Assembly (NCBI GenBank): GCA_013912105.1
Contig: JACERY010000012.1
Coordinates: 1 to 50,977, forward strand
DNA length: 50,977 nt
From: Acidimicrobiales bacterium
GTDB taxonomy: Bacteria > Actinomycetota > Acidimicrobiia > Acidimicrobiales > UBA8592
Direction: 5' to 3'
Shown here: positions 26,811-35,545 of the stretch, one piece after another
Position numbering within the stretch: the stretch's first letter is position 1
Layout of the letters: each line of letters opens with the position of its first letter
Made by a program: the position numbers and the translations under genes
Notes under the pieces: model-generated
Database searches by the model: none
The model's input: only the letters and a program-made list of their open reading frames with translations
What the model was told of the DNA's origin: nothing

Positions 26811-26914
26811 GCGACGATTAGGCTATCTGCGGCACAACAGTAGTTCCGCTGAGAGCTGCTGCCTTCCGGCCCTGACTCGGTTCACAGGTACTGATTGCAC
26901 AGGACCCAATCGCC
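26811..26914 (-). ncRNA. ffs: signal recognition particle RNA, small bacterial type
   Basis: The minus strand carries the SRP helix 8 signature GTCAGGGCCGGAAGGCAGCAG, with the GGAA tetraloop and the asymmetric AGCAG side that binds Ffh. The flanks GGCGATTGGG and AATCGTCGC pair to close the rod, giving about 104 nt. The boundaries are estimated from this pairing. It lies upstream of dnaX on the same strand, a common neighbourhood for ffs. Confidence 0.93.
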
Positions 26915-26934
26915 ACATCCAAAAGCGGATGTGT
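26915..26934 (-). repeat. perfect hairpin at the 5' side of SRP RNA
   Basis: CACATCC-GCTTTT-GGATGTG forms a seven-base-pair stem directly preceding the estimated 5' end of the SRP RNA. It may be part of the precursor transcript, for example a processing signal. It lacks a T-run, so it is not a terminator on the minus strand. Confidence 0.45.
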
Positions 26935-27069
26935 TTACAGCGTATCTGATGAAGCTCAGAAGACCCAGTGAAATAATGACGTTTATTTTAACCACTTGAT
27001 AGATAGGTTGCATTAGGAATTTTGCTCACTACGCTAAGTATTCGTTTAGTATTGTTGTATCAGCAAGAA

Positions 27070-27154
27070 GGAGGAGTGCGAGAGCGGCCGAATCGGCACG
27101 CTTGGAAAGCGTGTGTGGGGAAACCCACCGTGGGTTCGAATCCCACCTCCTCCG
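27070..27154 (+). tRNA. tRNA-Ser (anticodon GGA)
   Basis: Complete class II tRNA: acceptor GGAGGAG/CTCCTCC, anticodon arm CACGC-TTGGAAA-GCGTG with anticodon GGA, long variable arm (TGTGGGGAAACCCACC), T arm GTGGG-TTCGAAT-CCCAC, discriminator G. The 3' CCA is not encoded. It reads TCC/TCT serine codons. Confidence 0.96.
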
Positions 27155-27163
27155 CAGTATTGC

Positions 27164-28330
27164 CTATTCTATTGATTTGTAAGCTGCTTCTAGAATTCCT
27201 AAACCGCGAGTATCTCCCACAACTGTCTGCATCATTTTATTCATCATGTAGCTAATAGTCAGATTTTGATCTACGTCATTAACGATAAGAGATCCACCCC
27301 AACCACCCCAAAAGCAAACTTTTCCATTCTGAGGTAGAAAGGGAAATTCTTCATTTGGTAGTCCATAGCCAATTCCAAAACGAAGAGGCATTAGAAGAAC
27401 TAGATCTGGGCCATTTGATTGTTCTTGGAATATGAGGTCAATTGTTTCTGGCTTAAGGAGTTTTACGCCATTTACTTCTCCACCGTTTGTGATTAGCCCT
27501 TGAATCGTTGCAACTGATCGAGCGTTACCATGACCATTCGCAGCGGGAACTTCTGCTTTTCGCCACCAGTCAGTCCAAGCAGAATTATCGTCAGGACTTG
27601 GGTTCATGAATGTTTTCATTGCCACTTTGCCACTTATCCGATACTTACTAAGAGATTTAGTAACTTCTTTCAATTGATCTGTTAAGTCTTCGGTTGGGTA
27701 TATAACATTTGAAACTCGGTGAAAATCTTTTTCCTTTAAACCAATATGAAAGTCTGCTCCTAAAGGTTCAGCTATTTCTTTAGCAAAAAATGTTCCGATT
27801 GACTCACCCGTTATCCTGCGGATAACTTCCCCTACGAGGTGGCCTTGATTCAACATGTGGTATCCAGAAGCTGTACCTGGTTTCCACCAAGGTTTTTGCC
27901 CAGCGAGAATAGCAGTTGATTTTTCCCAATCGCAGACTTCTTTCATTGTTATTTTTTTACCCCAACCGGAAAGGCCGGAAGTATGCGACATGAGATGCCT
28001 GACTTCAATATTTTCTTTTCCTTTGGCGGAAAATTCTGGCCAATAATCAGCTACTGGCTTAAAGAAATCTAGTTCACCTCTATCTGCTAGGACCAGGGCG
28101 GAAATTGCTGTCATTGTTTTTGTGGTAGACCAAACATTAGTTATAGTGTCGCTCTCCCATGGCTGTGTTTGCTCTTGATCCGAATGTCCCGCCCAAATGT
28201 CAACTACCAATCGACCCTCGTGCATGACTGCAACCGAAGCTCCTACTTCTCCTGGGTCTTCAAAATTCCGTCTTAAGGCGTCTACTACTCCTGAGAATCT
28301 TTCGTCAAATGTGCCTTTAACCTCAATCAT
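27164..28330 (-). CDS. serine hydrolase, class C beta-lactamase/esterase-like
   Basis: A 388-residue member of the beta-lactamase/EstB superfamily. The SxxK motif is STTK in VWSTTKTMTAIS near residue 75, the Tyr motif lies in SGYHMLNQGHLVG, and a glycine-rich third region follows (FWGGWGGSL). No signal peptide is seen, so it is probably a cytoplasmic esterase or peptidase, not a resistance enzyme. The chosen ATG at 28330 has AGGGG five bases upstream; the longer frame begins at a TTG. Confidence 0.85.
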   Translation of the reverse strand: MIEVKGTFDERFSGVVDALRRNFEDPGEVGASVAVMHEGRLVVDIWAGHSDQEQTQPWESDTITNVWSTTKTMTAISALVLADRGELDFFKPVADYWPEFSAKGKENIEVRHLMSHTSGLSGWGKKITMKEVCDWEKSTAILAGQKPWWKPGTASGYHMLNQGHLVGEVIRRITGESIGTFFAKEIAEPLGADFHIGLKEKDFHRVSNVIYPTEDLTDQLKEVTKSLSKYRISGKVAMKTFMNPSPDDNSAWTDWWRKAEVPAANGHGNARSVATIQGLITNGGEVNGVKLLKPETIDLIFQEQSNGPDLVLLMPLRFGIGYGLPNEEFPFLPQNGKVCFWGGWGGSLIVNDVDQNLTISYMMNKMMQTVVGDTRGLGILEAAYKSIE

Positions 28331-28412
28331 CTCTACCCCTATTCTTATTCCTTTCAATCTAGAAGAATTTCACTTTATTTGCGAAGTTTGATTCATTCTT
28401 TAAGATGCAGAT

Positions 28413-28979
28413 ATGAAAGGTATTTGGAAAAGTCAAAAGAATCTATCGCGATTGGAACGCAAGTTAGCTAAACAGAAGACTCGCGTTGAATTAACTTCTG
28501 GGCGAATAGCTGAGGAGGTCTATAACCGTTTAATAGAACTTGAAGATATAGAAGCTATAAGAAAATTAAAGGCAGCCTATTGTGATGCTTGCGATAATGA
28601 CCATGATGGCGATGCTGTGGCCGCACTCTTTGTAAAAAACGGTACTTGGCAGCAAATTGGTGGCACTAAAAATGCAGATGATCGCAAACGAATAGGAAAG
28701 GAAGAAATTGCTGATTTCATGTTCGGCCTTCGTGAAGCAGGTTTTATAAAAAGATCAAGCCACATCGTAACTAACCCGGTTATTTCGATTCAGGGGGATC
28801 AGGCGAGCGGTCTTTGGAAATTTTTAATGCTTTACACGCACCAGAACGGCACATACTTCAGAATTATCGGTAGGTATGAAGACAATTATGTCAAGCGAAA
28901 TAACGAATGGTTTTTTAAATCATTAACAGCCCATGTTGAGGAAAATGGACCGTATCAAAATGGAGATTTACGTGACTGA
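28413..28979 (+). CDS. SnoaL-like (NTF2 fold) protein
   Basis: A 188-residue protein with a basic N-terminal helix (residues 1-40) followed by a SnoaL_4-type domain: EDIEAIRKLKAAYCDACDNDHDGDAVAALF, then W/IGRYEDNYVKRNNEWFFKSL. The fold serves as hydratase, dehydratase, isomerase or ring-hydroxylation support; no activity can be assigned. It overlaps the start of tadA, so the two may be translated together. Confidence 0.75.
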   Translation: MKGIWKSQKNLSRLERKLAKQKTRVELTSGRIAEEVYNRLIELEDIEAIRKLKAAYCDACDNDHDGDAVAALFVKNGTWQQIGGTKNADDRKRIGKEEIADFMFGLREAGFIKRSSHIVTNPVISIQGDQASGLWKFLMLYTHQNGTYFRIIGRYEDNYVKRNNEWFFKSLTAHVEENGPYQNGDLRD

Positions 28980-29421
28980 TGAAGAGTTGATGGAACTGGC
29001 CCTCGCTGAGGCTGAGAAAGCATTAAATCACAATGATATTCCTGTTGGAGCTATCGTAGTTTTTGATGGAGAAATAATAGCTTCAAGACACAATGAGCGC
29101 GAACGTTTAAATGATCCGACTGCACATGCTGAAGTCTTAGCAATTCGAGATGCCTGTGCAGAAACTGGATCATCTCGACTTGATGGTGCTGTTTTGGTTA
29201 CGACTCTTGAACCTTGCCTTATGTGCGCTGGAGCAGCATTAACTGCAAGAATCAGTAAGGTTATTTTTGGAGCTGAAGATCCAAAAGGCGGAGCGTTAGG
29301 AAGCCTATACCAAGTTGGGAGTGACCCACGTTTGAACCATCAGTTCGAAGTGGTTTCTAGAGTTTTACAAGAAGAATGTGGAGATTTACTAACAAGTTTC
29401 TTTTCTACCAAACGTGACTAA
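28972..29421 (+). CDS. tadA: tRNA-specific adenosine deaminase
   Basis: TadA deaminates A34 of tRNA-Arg(ACG) to inosine. The zinc site shows HAE (DPTAHAEVLAI) with the catalytic Glu and PCLMC (EPCLMCAGA). IPVGAIVV and ARISKVIFGAEDPKGGA are family signatures. I chose GTG 28972, which has GGAG six bases upstream and overlaps the SnoaL-gene stop by eight bases; ATG 28960 is an in-frame alternative that adds four residues. Confidence 0.93.
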   Translation: MTDEELMELALAEAEKALNHNDIPVGAIVVFDGEIIASRHNERERLNDPTAHAEVLAIRDACAETGSSRLDGAVLVTTLEPCLMCAGAALTARISKVIFGAEDPKGGALGSLYQVGSDPRLNHQFEVVSRVLQEECGDLLTSFFSTKRD

Positions 29422-29482
29422 TGACATAAAGAAAATTCCATTTTTTTGCATTTTCTCTTAGATCACTAGGCAGGATAAATTT

Positions 29483-30700
29483 GTGAACCATTTTGATATC
29501 GCCATAATTGGAGGAGGGCCAGCAGGTGCAGCGACTGCTATCCAAGCAGCGCGGGGCGGAGCCTCCGTTGCTATTTTTGAAAAAGCTGCTTTCGGAAGAG
29601 ATAAGGTGTGCGGTGATGGCCTAACGCCTAGAGCTATCGCGGCACTTCAAAAGCTAGATATCGACCTTCACGATGTTCATAAAATTACCGGGCTAAGAAT
29701 GATTGCTGGGAAAACTCGAAGAGAGTTAGAATGGCCAAGCGGAGGGGCTTTTCCCTCCTATGGCGCTGTTTGGACTCGACGCGAGTTAGATTCTCACCTT
29801 CTTGAAACTGCTTCATCTTCTGGGGCTAAAATATTTTATGGGTCGGAAGTTCTTCCAGTCTTTCACGATTCTAAAGTCGTCGGTGTGGAATCAGATTCAG
29901 AGCGTTGGAGCGCAGATTTAGTCGTTGCCGCTTCAGGAGCTCCTGGAAAAGTAGCTCGCATGCTTGGCACTGAGCGAAAGGCTGATGAGCCATTTGGATT
30001 AGCAATTAGAACCTATGTTGAGAGTCCTCGTCATGATGACCAGTTTCTGGAAGCGTCTCTTGCAATGAGAGATTCAAATGGAACGCCTATTCCTGGGTAT
30101 GGCTGGATGTTTCCTACGGGAAAAGGAACTGTGAATTTAGGAGTCGGTGCCTTATCAACTATGAAAGGTTTCAAAAAACTTAACCTGAATAAGTTATGTG
30201 ACCTTTATCGAGATTTAGTTGCAGATGAATGGGAAATTGGACCATACCTTGAAAAACCTCGGGCTTGGAGATTACCTATGACGTCTCAAAAACGACATGG
30301 GCCCGGCTGGGCTGCCGTGGGTGATGCCGCTGGATTAATTAATCCTATGAACGGGGAAGGTATCGATTACAGCCTTGAATCTGGCATGCTCATATCAGAC
30401 TTATTTTTAGATGACCCAGAGTCTGCACCAAAAAAATATGATGAAATCATTGGTGATAAATTTGACAGTTTCCTTCGAACCGGGCGGCGCTTCTCTTATT
30501 TGATTGGGCACCCCCTCATTCTGCGATCTGGTTTGAGAGTTGCCGTTGCAAATCAGTTTGCTGCCAATATGACACTACAAGTAATGGGTAATTTAGTAGA
30601 CAATTCAACACCCGGTGCAGCGGGAAGGGTTCTTCGATTTACGGATAAAGCTCTTGGCGTTGCAGACCCAATTCTTAGAAAGACTCGGGCAAACAAATAG
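29483..30700 (+). CDS. geranylgeranyl-reductase family flavoprotein
   Basis: A 405-residue FAD enzyme. The N-terminal GGGPAGAATAIQAARGG is the dinucleotide fold, DKVCGDGLTPRAIAAL is the family signature of geranylgeranyl reductases, and VGDAAGLINPMNGEGIDYSLESG is the second FAD motif. In actinobacteria, homologues such as MenJ reduce the isoprenyl chain of menaquinone; that role is likely but not certain. The start is GTG with AGGA seven bases upstream. Confidence 0.88.
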   Translation: MNHFDIAIIGGGPAGAATAIQAARGGASVAIFEKAAFGRDKVCGDGLTPRAIAALQKLDIDLHDVHKITGLRMIAGKTRRELEWPSGGAFPSYGAVWTRRELDSHLLETASSSGAKIFYGSEVLPVFHDSKVVGVESDSERWSADLVVAASGAPGKVARMLGTERKADEPFGLAIRTYVESPRHDDQFLEASLAMRDSNGTPIPGYGWMFPTGKGTVNLGVGALSTMKGFKKLNLNKLCDLYRDLVADEWEIGPYLEKPRAWRLPMTSQKRHGPGWAAVGDAAGLINPMNGEGIDYSLESGMLISDLFLDDPESAPKKYDEIIGDKFDSFLRTGRRFSYLIGHPLILRSGLRVAVANQFAANMTLQVMGNLVDNSTPGAAGRVLRFTDKALGVADPILRKTRANK

Positions 30701-30708
30701 GACTAGCT

Positions 30709-30798
30709 TGGCGGAAGGTGTGGGATTCGAACCCACGGTGACGCAAGCGCCACAACGGCTTTCGAGGCCGCCCCATTCGTCCGCTCTGGCAACCTTCC
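30709..30798 (-). tRNA. tRNA-Ser (anticodon CGA)
   Basis: Class II tRNA with acceptor GGAAGGT/ACCTTCC, discriminator G and an encoded 3' CCA (30709-30711). The anticodon arm is GCGGC-CTCGAAA-GCCGT giving anticodon CGA, and there is a long variable arm. The T arm is GTGGG-TTCGAAT-CCCAC. It reads TCG codons. It is the only one of the three tRNAs here whose CCA is genome-encoded. Confidence 0.95.
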
Positions 30799-30852
30799 GC
30801 GTCTGAGGGTACCGAAGATCCTACGAAAAATTTGATTTATTCCTCAAAACCA

Positions 30853-30889
30853 CTAAAAAAATTTTAGATACCCTCTACGACTTAGTATC
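30853..30889 (-). terminator. possible weak terminator after the VOC gene
   Basis: On the minus strand a five-base-pair stem GATAC/GTATC (30889-30867) with a 13-base loop is followed by TAAAATTTTTTT. It lies shortly after the stop of the VOC gene at 30903. The stem is short and A-T rich, so strength is doubtful. Confidence 0.35.
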
Positions 30890-30902
30890 GAAATAGATCT
30901 CT

Positions 30903-31415
30903 TTAAATAGAGCGCTCTTCACTCACTTCATATAATTCAAGAATATTCCCGAACGGGTCTCTTCCATAGATCGCAAACGAACCGCCAAGATCGACTGGAG
31001 GACTATGGAAGGTCATTCCATTATCAGAAAGTCTTTCATATTCACTCGTTATGTCTGTCACTTGAAGCGCGAAGTGAGCTAACCCGTGATTAGCGGCTGA
31101 ATAGTTAAAATCTTGTGTTTCTGGAATAGGAAATCCATATTCCCAGATTTCTAAATACGCATTACCAGCTTTAAGCATTTGTACTTTTGCTTGTGTTTTT
31201 TCTAAACCTATAACTTGATCAGCGATTGGTCTATCCCCGTCCCAACGGTTATCAAATACTTTTTCAAACCCCAAAACTTCATGATAAAATTTTGATGCAA
31301 TCTCAAGATCCGGAACAGATATAGCTATGTGGTGTATCCCCGTTATCACGCCTTTAACATAGCTCAAAATAACCATTTGCTCCATTGGGAAAATGTAAGT
31401 TGGTAGGTATTTCAC
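30903..31415 (-). CDS. VOC-family (glyoxalase/bleomycin-resistance fold) protein
   Basis: A VOC metalloenzyme-like domain with HHIAISVPDLEIASKFYHEVLGF at the start and DPFGNILELYEV at the end, giving paired metal ligands (His, Glu). Family members include lactoylglutathione lyase, dioxygenases and epimerases; the substrate is unknown. The frame from GTG 31415 includes about 25 residues before the domain. ATGs at 31385 and 31376 are alternatives, and no start has a convincing ribosome site. Confidence 0.78.
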   Translation of the reverse strand: MKYLPTYIFPMEQMVILSYVKGVITGIHHIAISVPDLEIASKFYHEVLGFEKVFDNRWDGDRPIADQVIGLEKTQAKVQMLKAGNAYLEIWEYGFPIPETQDFNYSAANHGLAHFALQVTDITSEYERLSDNGMTFHSPPVDLGGSFAIYGRDPFGNILELYEVSEERSI

Positions 31416-31467
31416 AAATGGTTGGTAAAGAAAAGCCTAAACTAGATTTAATCAGAAAGAGTTTGTA

Positions 31468-31986
31468 ATGAAAACAAATATTGTCCTAACTGGATTCATG
31501 GGAACAGGGAAAAGTTCAGTTGGTCGAGAGTTAGCTAAATTATTACAGATGGATTTTATTGATACCGATGACGAAATTGAAAAACTACACGGTCCGATAA
31601 AAGAAATATTTCACAATCAAGGGGAGCATTTCTTTAGAAATTGCGAAAGAGAAATAGCAAAGAAACTTTCTACGGTATCGAATACAGTGATTGCTACTGG
31701 CGGTGGCTTAATGATTAATAATGAAAATGCTGATCGTCTTATGAATTCAGGAAAAGTTTTTTGTTTGCACGCTGACCTAGCTGACATTGTTGAACGTTTA
31801 AGGAATAGTGAAGGAACGAATGTTAGACCACTTTGGGAGAAAGAAAACAACATAAACGAAATGCAAACATTATTGAATGAGCGATCAGTTTCCTACAATA
31901 AGTTTGAACAAGTATTCACCGAAGGTAAATCCCCAATAGAAATCGCTAAAGAAATATCTGAGAAGGTAACTACGAGGGAATTCTAA
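31468..31986 (+). CDS. aroK: shikimate kinase
   Basis: AroK phosphorylates shikimate at the 3-hydroxyl. Walker A is GFMGTGKSSVG, the DTDDEIE shikimate site follows, then GEHFFRNCE and the adenine/shikimate loop IATGGGLM, and the lid region EGTNVRPLW. At 172 residues it is full length. It stands apart from other shikimate-pathway genes and overlaps the convergent permease gene by four bases. Confidence 0.93.
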   Translation: MKTNIVLTGFMGTGKSSVGRELAKLLQMDFIDTDDEIEKLHGPIKEIFHNQGEHFFRNCEREIAKKLSTVSNTVIATGGGLMINNENADRLMNSGKVFCLHADLADIVERLRNSEGTNVRPLWEKENNINEMQTLLNERSVSYNKFEQVFTEGKSPIEIAKEISEKVTTREF

Positions 31987-32810
31987 ATACCAGTATTCCT
32001 GACTGGTTTTAAGCGTAGATCATGAGTAAATGATCGTTCAAGCCCAAGCCAAACCAGAATACAAGCGGTTAAAGTTACTGAGCCAAGAATCATGTACATC
32101 ACGATTAACTGAACCAGAACTGCGTCCAATGGTTTGGCTCCTGCAAGAAGAAGACCTGTCATTACCCCTGGAAGCGCTATTAACCCGACAACTTTAGTTC
32201 TTTCTATTTGTGTTGTTAGTGCAGTTCGAATTATCTGTGGGGCAAGGAACCTAACTGCAGTCCTTTTATTAGAACCAAGAGCCAACAGAGCTTCAACTTC
32301 TGCAAGTCGTGTCGTGAACTGCAACTCTAGTTGCTGAACAGCGAGGACGGCTGTAGGTAAGAGATTACCAATAGTAATACCAGCCATCACAACTATATTT
32401 ACAGGGGAATCTTCTATGATCCCAAATGGGAAAATTATAGCGAGAACAAAAGCTACAGAAATTCCGATTGCTATGAATGCAGCGAAAGCGATTCCGGAAA
32501 TATTAGGAACACGTCTTTGTAAAACAACAGTTGCTATCCCTGTCATTATCACCGTCCAAACCCATGCCCATGTTTGTGCATAACTATGTTCAAAAATAGC
32601 TGTGAAAAATAAGCCAACTGCTACTAATTGTATAGCAGCCCGCACCCCTGCAATAAAGATAGATTTTCCGATGAGTAGTTTAAAAATAAATGAGAAAATT
32701 ATTGTTGCAGCTATTAACGTTAGGGAAAGGCTGAACTCTAACCACCCGATATCAATAATATTTTGTTGACTAAAAAGATTGGTATGGTTTTTCATGTATG
32801 GATTTCGCAC
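31983..32810 (-). CDS. fetB: FetB-type (UPF0014) ABC transporter permease
   Basis: A 275-residue membrane protein with six to seven hydrophobic segments. GVRAAIQLVAVGLFF near residue 60, AGITIGNLLPTAVLAVQQLE in the middle, and PGVMTGLLLAGAKPLDAVLVQL toward the C-terminus are family hallmarks. FetB pairs with the ATPase FetA in iron or metal export; no ATPase gene is adjacent. The start (GTG 32810) follows the SDR stop codon directly, so it is in the SDR/ADH operon. Confidence 0.88.
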   Translation of the reverse strand: MRNPYMKNHTNLFSQQNIIDIGWLEFSLSLTLIAATIIFSFIFKLLIGKSIFIAGVRAAIQLVAVGLFFTAIFEHSYAQTWAWVWTVIMTGIATVVLQRRVPNISGIAFAAFIAIGISVAFVLAIIFPFGIIEDSPVNIVVMAGITIGNLLPTAVLAVQQLELQFTTRLAEVEALLALGSNKRTAVRFLAPQIIRTALTTQIERTKVVGLIALPGVMTGLLLAGAKPLDAVLVQLIVMYMILGSVTLTACILVWLGLERSFTHDLRLKPVRNTGI

Positions 32811-33578
32811 TTAACGGTAACTTTGTCCGCCGTCGACAAAATATGTATGACCAGTCATAAAACTGCCAGCATCGGAAGCCAGTAATAACGCCATAGCAGT
32901 TATTTCTTCAGGGTCAGCTGCTCTTTTTAGAAGAGAAGCTTTTGCAGATGTTTCCTGAAAGGATTCTGGCATAGCTCGAACCATATCAGTATCAACTGTT
33001 CCAGGGACAAGAGCATTGACTCGTATCTCATGTGAAGCTAATTGGGCTGCCATTGAACGAGTTGCTGCCTCCAGTCCAGCTTTTGCAACAGGATAAAGAA
33101 GGTGATGAGGAGCGTACATATACGCTGCATTACTGAGTATATTTATAACTGATCCACCTTCGTTTTCTTTAAGATACGGAAGAGCTTCTTGAACTAGAAA
33201 TACTGGTCCACGCAAATTTGTATTTAAAGCTTTAGACCAAGTCTCTTCAGTTATCTCACCAATTCCTTTCATAAGCGGATTCGCTGCATTATTGACGATG
33301 ATGTCTACAGAACCGTAAGTTGTAATTGTTTCAGCAACAAGGTTTCGTATATCAACTAGGTTTCCCATATGGGTCGCTATTGGGTGAGCTATACCTCCAA
33401 GATGAATTATCTCATTTGCCGTATCTGCGCAACTATCAAACTTTCGACTTGTTACTATGACTTTCGCTCCGTTTGCAGCAAAACACTTCGCTATTGCTTG
33501 CCCTATTCCTCTACTCCCTCCAGTGACGATTGCAACCTTGTTCGTGAGGTCCATTAAGTTTGACCTTTGAATTTCCAT
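32811..33578 (-). CDS. SDR-family oxidoreductase
   Basis: A classical short-chain dehydrogenase of 255 residues. The cofactor motif TGGSRGIG, the NNAAN motif (variant of NNAG), catalytic Ser in NILSNAA and YPVAK are present. The start ATG overlaps the alcohol dehydrogenase stop (TGATG) and has AGGAG upstream. An ATG at 33554 is an alternative start. The C-terminal FVDGGQSYR is typical. It probably oxidises a hydroxyacyl-CoA or alcohol intermediate of the same pathway. Confidence 0.88.
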   Translation of the reverse strand: MEIQRSNLMDLTNKVAIVTGGSRGIGQAIAKCFAANGAKVIVTSRKFDSCADTANEIIHLGGIAHPIATHMGNLVDIRNLVAETITTYGSVDIIVNNAANPLMKGIGEITEETWSKALNTNLRGPVFLVQEALPYLKENEGGSVINILSNAAYMYAPHHLLYPVAKAGLEAATRSMAAQLASHEIRVNALVPGTVDTDMVRAMPESFQETSAKASLLKRAADPEEITAMALLLASDAGSFMTGHTYFVDGGQSYR

Positions 33579-34678
33579 CAGGCTCCTACTTCAACAACAG
33601 TTCTAATTCCATTCGTTTCTCGGACATTCTGAAATCCGGAATTGATTTCTTCAAGTTTTACCCTATGGCTAATCATAGCTTCTAGATCTAATTGACCTGA
33701 TTTCCATAGATTCACAAAATTAGGTATATCTCTTTGTGGGTGACAGTCACCAAGTAAGGAACCAATAATTTTTTTACCCATTGTTGCGATCAAAACCGGA
33801 AGGATTTGGACTGTTGATAATGAAGCATCTGCGCCAACAATAACTGTTGTACCCCCTATGCGTGAAGCATTTATGCATGTGTCTACTAGCGATGCCACTC
33901 CAGCTGCTTCGAATGCGTAATCAACACCGATTGCTTTTGTTTCTTCAAGCACTTTGGGGATAACTTCATCTTCATCAGGGTTGATTGTATAAGTAGCTCC
34001 AAAATGAATAGCTGCTTCACGCCTTTCAGCAACTGGGTCAGAAACGATGATTTTGCCTGCTCCTGCAATTCTTGCTCCTTGAACAATAGAGATTCCTATC
34101 CCTCCTAATCCCGTAACAAAAACTGTTGATCCAACCTCTACTCTTGCACTGTTAAAAACTGCCCCGACACCAGTTTGAACTGCGCAACCGATTACACAAG
34201 CAATATCAAGAGGGATATCAGGATCTAATTTCACAACCCCAGCATCAGGAACAATAGTCAATTCTGAAAAACCAGCGACCCCTAAACCTCTATGTATACA
34301 TATTCCATCCTGTGAGAAAGGTGAGGTCCCATCTGGTCTCAAACCACTAGTAAAACTTTGAGCTTCTAAACAACCGGTTGGTTCTCCTCTTGAACACCAA
34401 TAACACTGTCCACAAGGAGCTAACGGAGTAAGCAAAACTTTATCTCCGGGAGCTACCGAAGTAACTCCAGATCCTACTGACTCAATTACACCGGCAGCTT
34501 CATGACCAAGAATGACTGGTAATTGTCCAGCCCCACCCAAATCAAGAATAGAAAGGTCGCTATGACAAATCCCGCAGTGATGAATACGAACTAGTACTTC
34601 TCTTGACCTAGGTTCCTCTATGTCAATAGTTTGTATGGTTAGTGGTTGGTCGGGTTCGGTAAAAACTGCTGCTTTCAT
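33578..34678 (-). CDS. zinc-dependent alcohol dehydrogenase
   Basis: A 366-residue medium-chain dehydrogenase. The catalytic zinc ligands are in HHCGICHSD and GHEAAG; the structural zinc lobe is CGQCYWCSRGEPTGC; the cofactor fold is GLGGIGISIVQGA. It resembles the class III/AdhD-like actinobacterial enzymes. Its stop overlaps the following SDR start. The substrate is unknown, most likely an alcohol or S-adduct in the same operon. Confidence 0.9.
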   Translation of the reverse strand: MKAAVFTEPDQPLTIQTIDIEEPRSREVLVRIHHCGICHSDLSILDLGGAGQLPVILGHEAAGVIESVGSGVTSVAPGDKVLLTPLAPCGQCYWCSRGEPTGCLEAQSFTSGLRPDGTSPFSQDGICIHRGLGVAGFSELTIVPDAGVVKLDPDIPLDIACVIGCAVQTGVGAVFNSARVEVGSTVFVTGLGGIGISIVQGARIAGAGKIIVSDPVAERREAAIHFGATYTINPDEDEVIPKVLEETKAIGVDYAFEAAGVASLVDTCINASRIGGTTVIVGADASLSTVQILPVLIATMGKKIIGSLLGDCHPQRDIPNFVNLWKSGQLDLEAMISHRVKLEEINSGFQNVRETNGIRTVVEVGA

Positions 34679-34757
34679 TAAATCCCTCGCTCTATTAGTT
34701 ACCTATAAAGGTAGGCGACGAACGAAATCATGAAAAGCAATACCCTTAAAGAGGTTA

Positions 34758-35525
34758 TTACCGCGCTAGCCACCCGCCATCGATAGAGATGGTTTCCCCA
34801 GTTATGTAACTGCCAGCATCAGATGAAAGGAGAAGCATGGCTCCATCTAATTCTTCGACATTGCCTGGTCTTCGCATCGGAGTATTTCGCTCAATCCATT
34901 TTCTTCCACTTTCTCCAGCAATCATTTCATCGGTTAGTTCAGTTGCAAAGTAGCCAGGCGCGATTGCATTGACACGAATGTTGTATCGAGCCCATTCGAG
35001 TGCTAGTTCTCTTGTGAGATTTACCAAACCTCCTTTTGCAGCACTATATCCAGGCTGGTTATTTGGGGAAGAACCGACAAATCCATGTATGGAAGCAACA
35101 TTTACTATTGCTCCTCCGTTGTCTTGTTCTTTCATGATTCGAGCGCAAAGTTGAGATAAGTAAAAGCAGGAAACTAAATCAACCTGAAGAACTCGTCGAA
35201 ATTCAGATAAATCTTCGTCTAAAGCAGCTACCGGATCACTGATTCCTGCATTATTGATTAAAATATCTACCTTTTCGCATTGTGTAATTGTTGACTGAAC
35301 TAAATTTTCACAATCTTCATCGCTAGTAACATCACATTGAATTGGAATAATATTTGGGTTATTTTCAGCCAAATCCTCTAGTCTGTCTATTCTCCTAGCA
35401 GCCGCGATAACAGTAGCACCCACTGAACTAAAAAGTTTTGCTGTCTGAGCTCCAATTCCACTTGAAGCACCGGTAATAATAGCTACCTTATTTTTTAATT
35501 GAAATGAGTGTAAAGGGTCAGTCAT
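34758..35525 (-). CDS. SDR-family oxidoreductase
   Basis: A classical SDR of 255 residues with TGASSGIG, NNAGISDP, catalytic Ser in NVASIHG and YSAAK. The ending ETISIDGGWLAR is typical of the FabG-like/gluconate 5-dehydrogenase branch. It lies 20 bases after the MaoC gene and 79 before the ADH gene. The substrate is unknown. Confidence 0.88.
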   Translation of the reverse strand: MTDPLHSFQLKNKVAIITGASSGIGAQTAKLFSSVGATVIAAARRIDRLEDLAENNPNIIPIQCDVTSDEDCENLVQSTITQCEKVDILINNAGISDPVAALDEDLSEFRRVLQVDLVSCFYLSQLCARIMKEQDNGGAIVNVASIHGFVGSSPNNQPGYSAAKGGLVNLTRELALEWARYNIRVNAIAPGYFATELTDEMIAGESGRKWIERNTPMRRPGNVEELDGAMLLLSSDAGSYITGETISIDGGWLAR

Positions 35526-35545
35526 TAAATATTCCTCTAGATGTT

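Noticed and set aside
27164..28330. Antibiotic-resistance beta-lactamase
   Set aside because: SxxK is present but there is no signal peptide, and the sequence resembles the broad EstB-type serine hydrolases instead of true AmpC enzymes.
29430..29456. AGAAAAT/ATTTTCT inverted repeat after tadA as a terminator
   Set aside because: Stem is almost all A-T, and the T-run is in the loop instead of after the stem.
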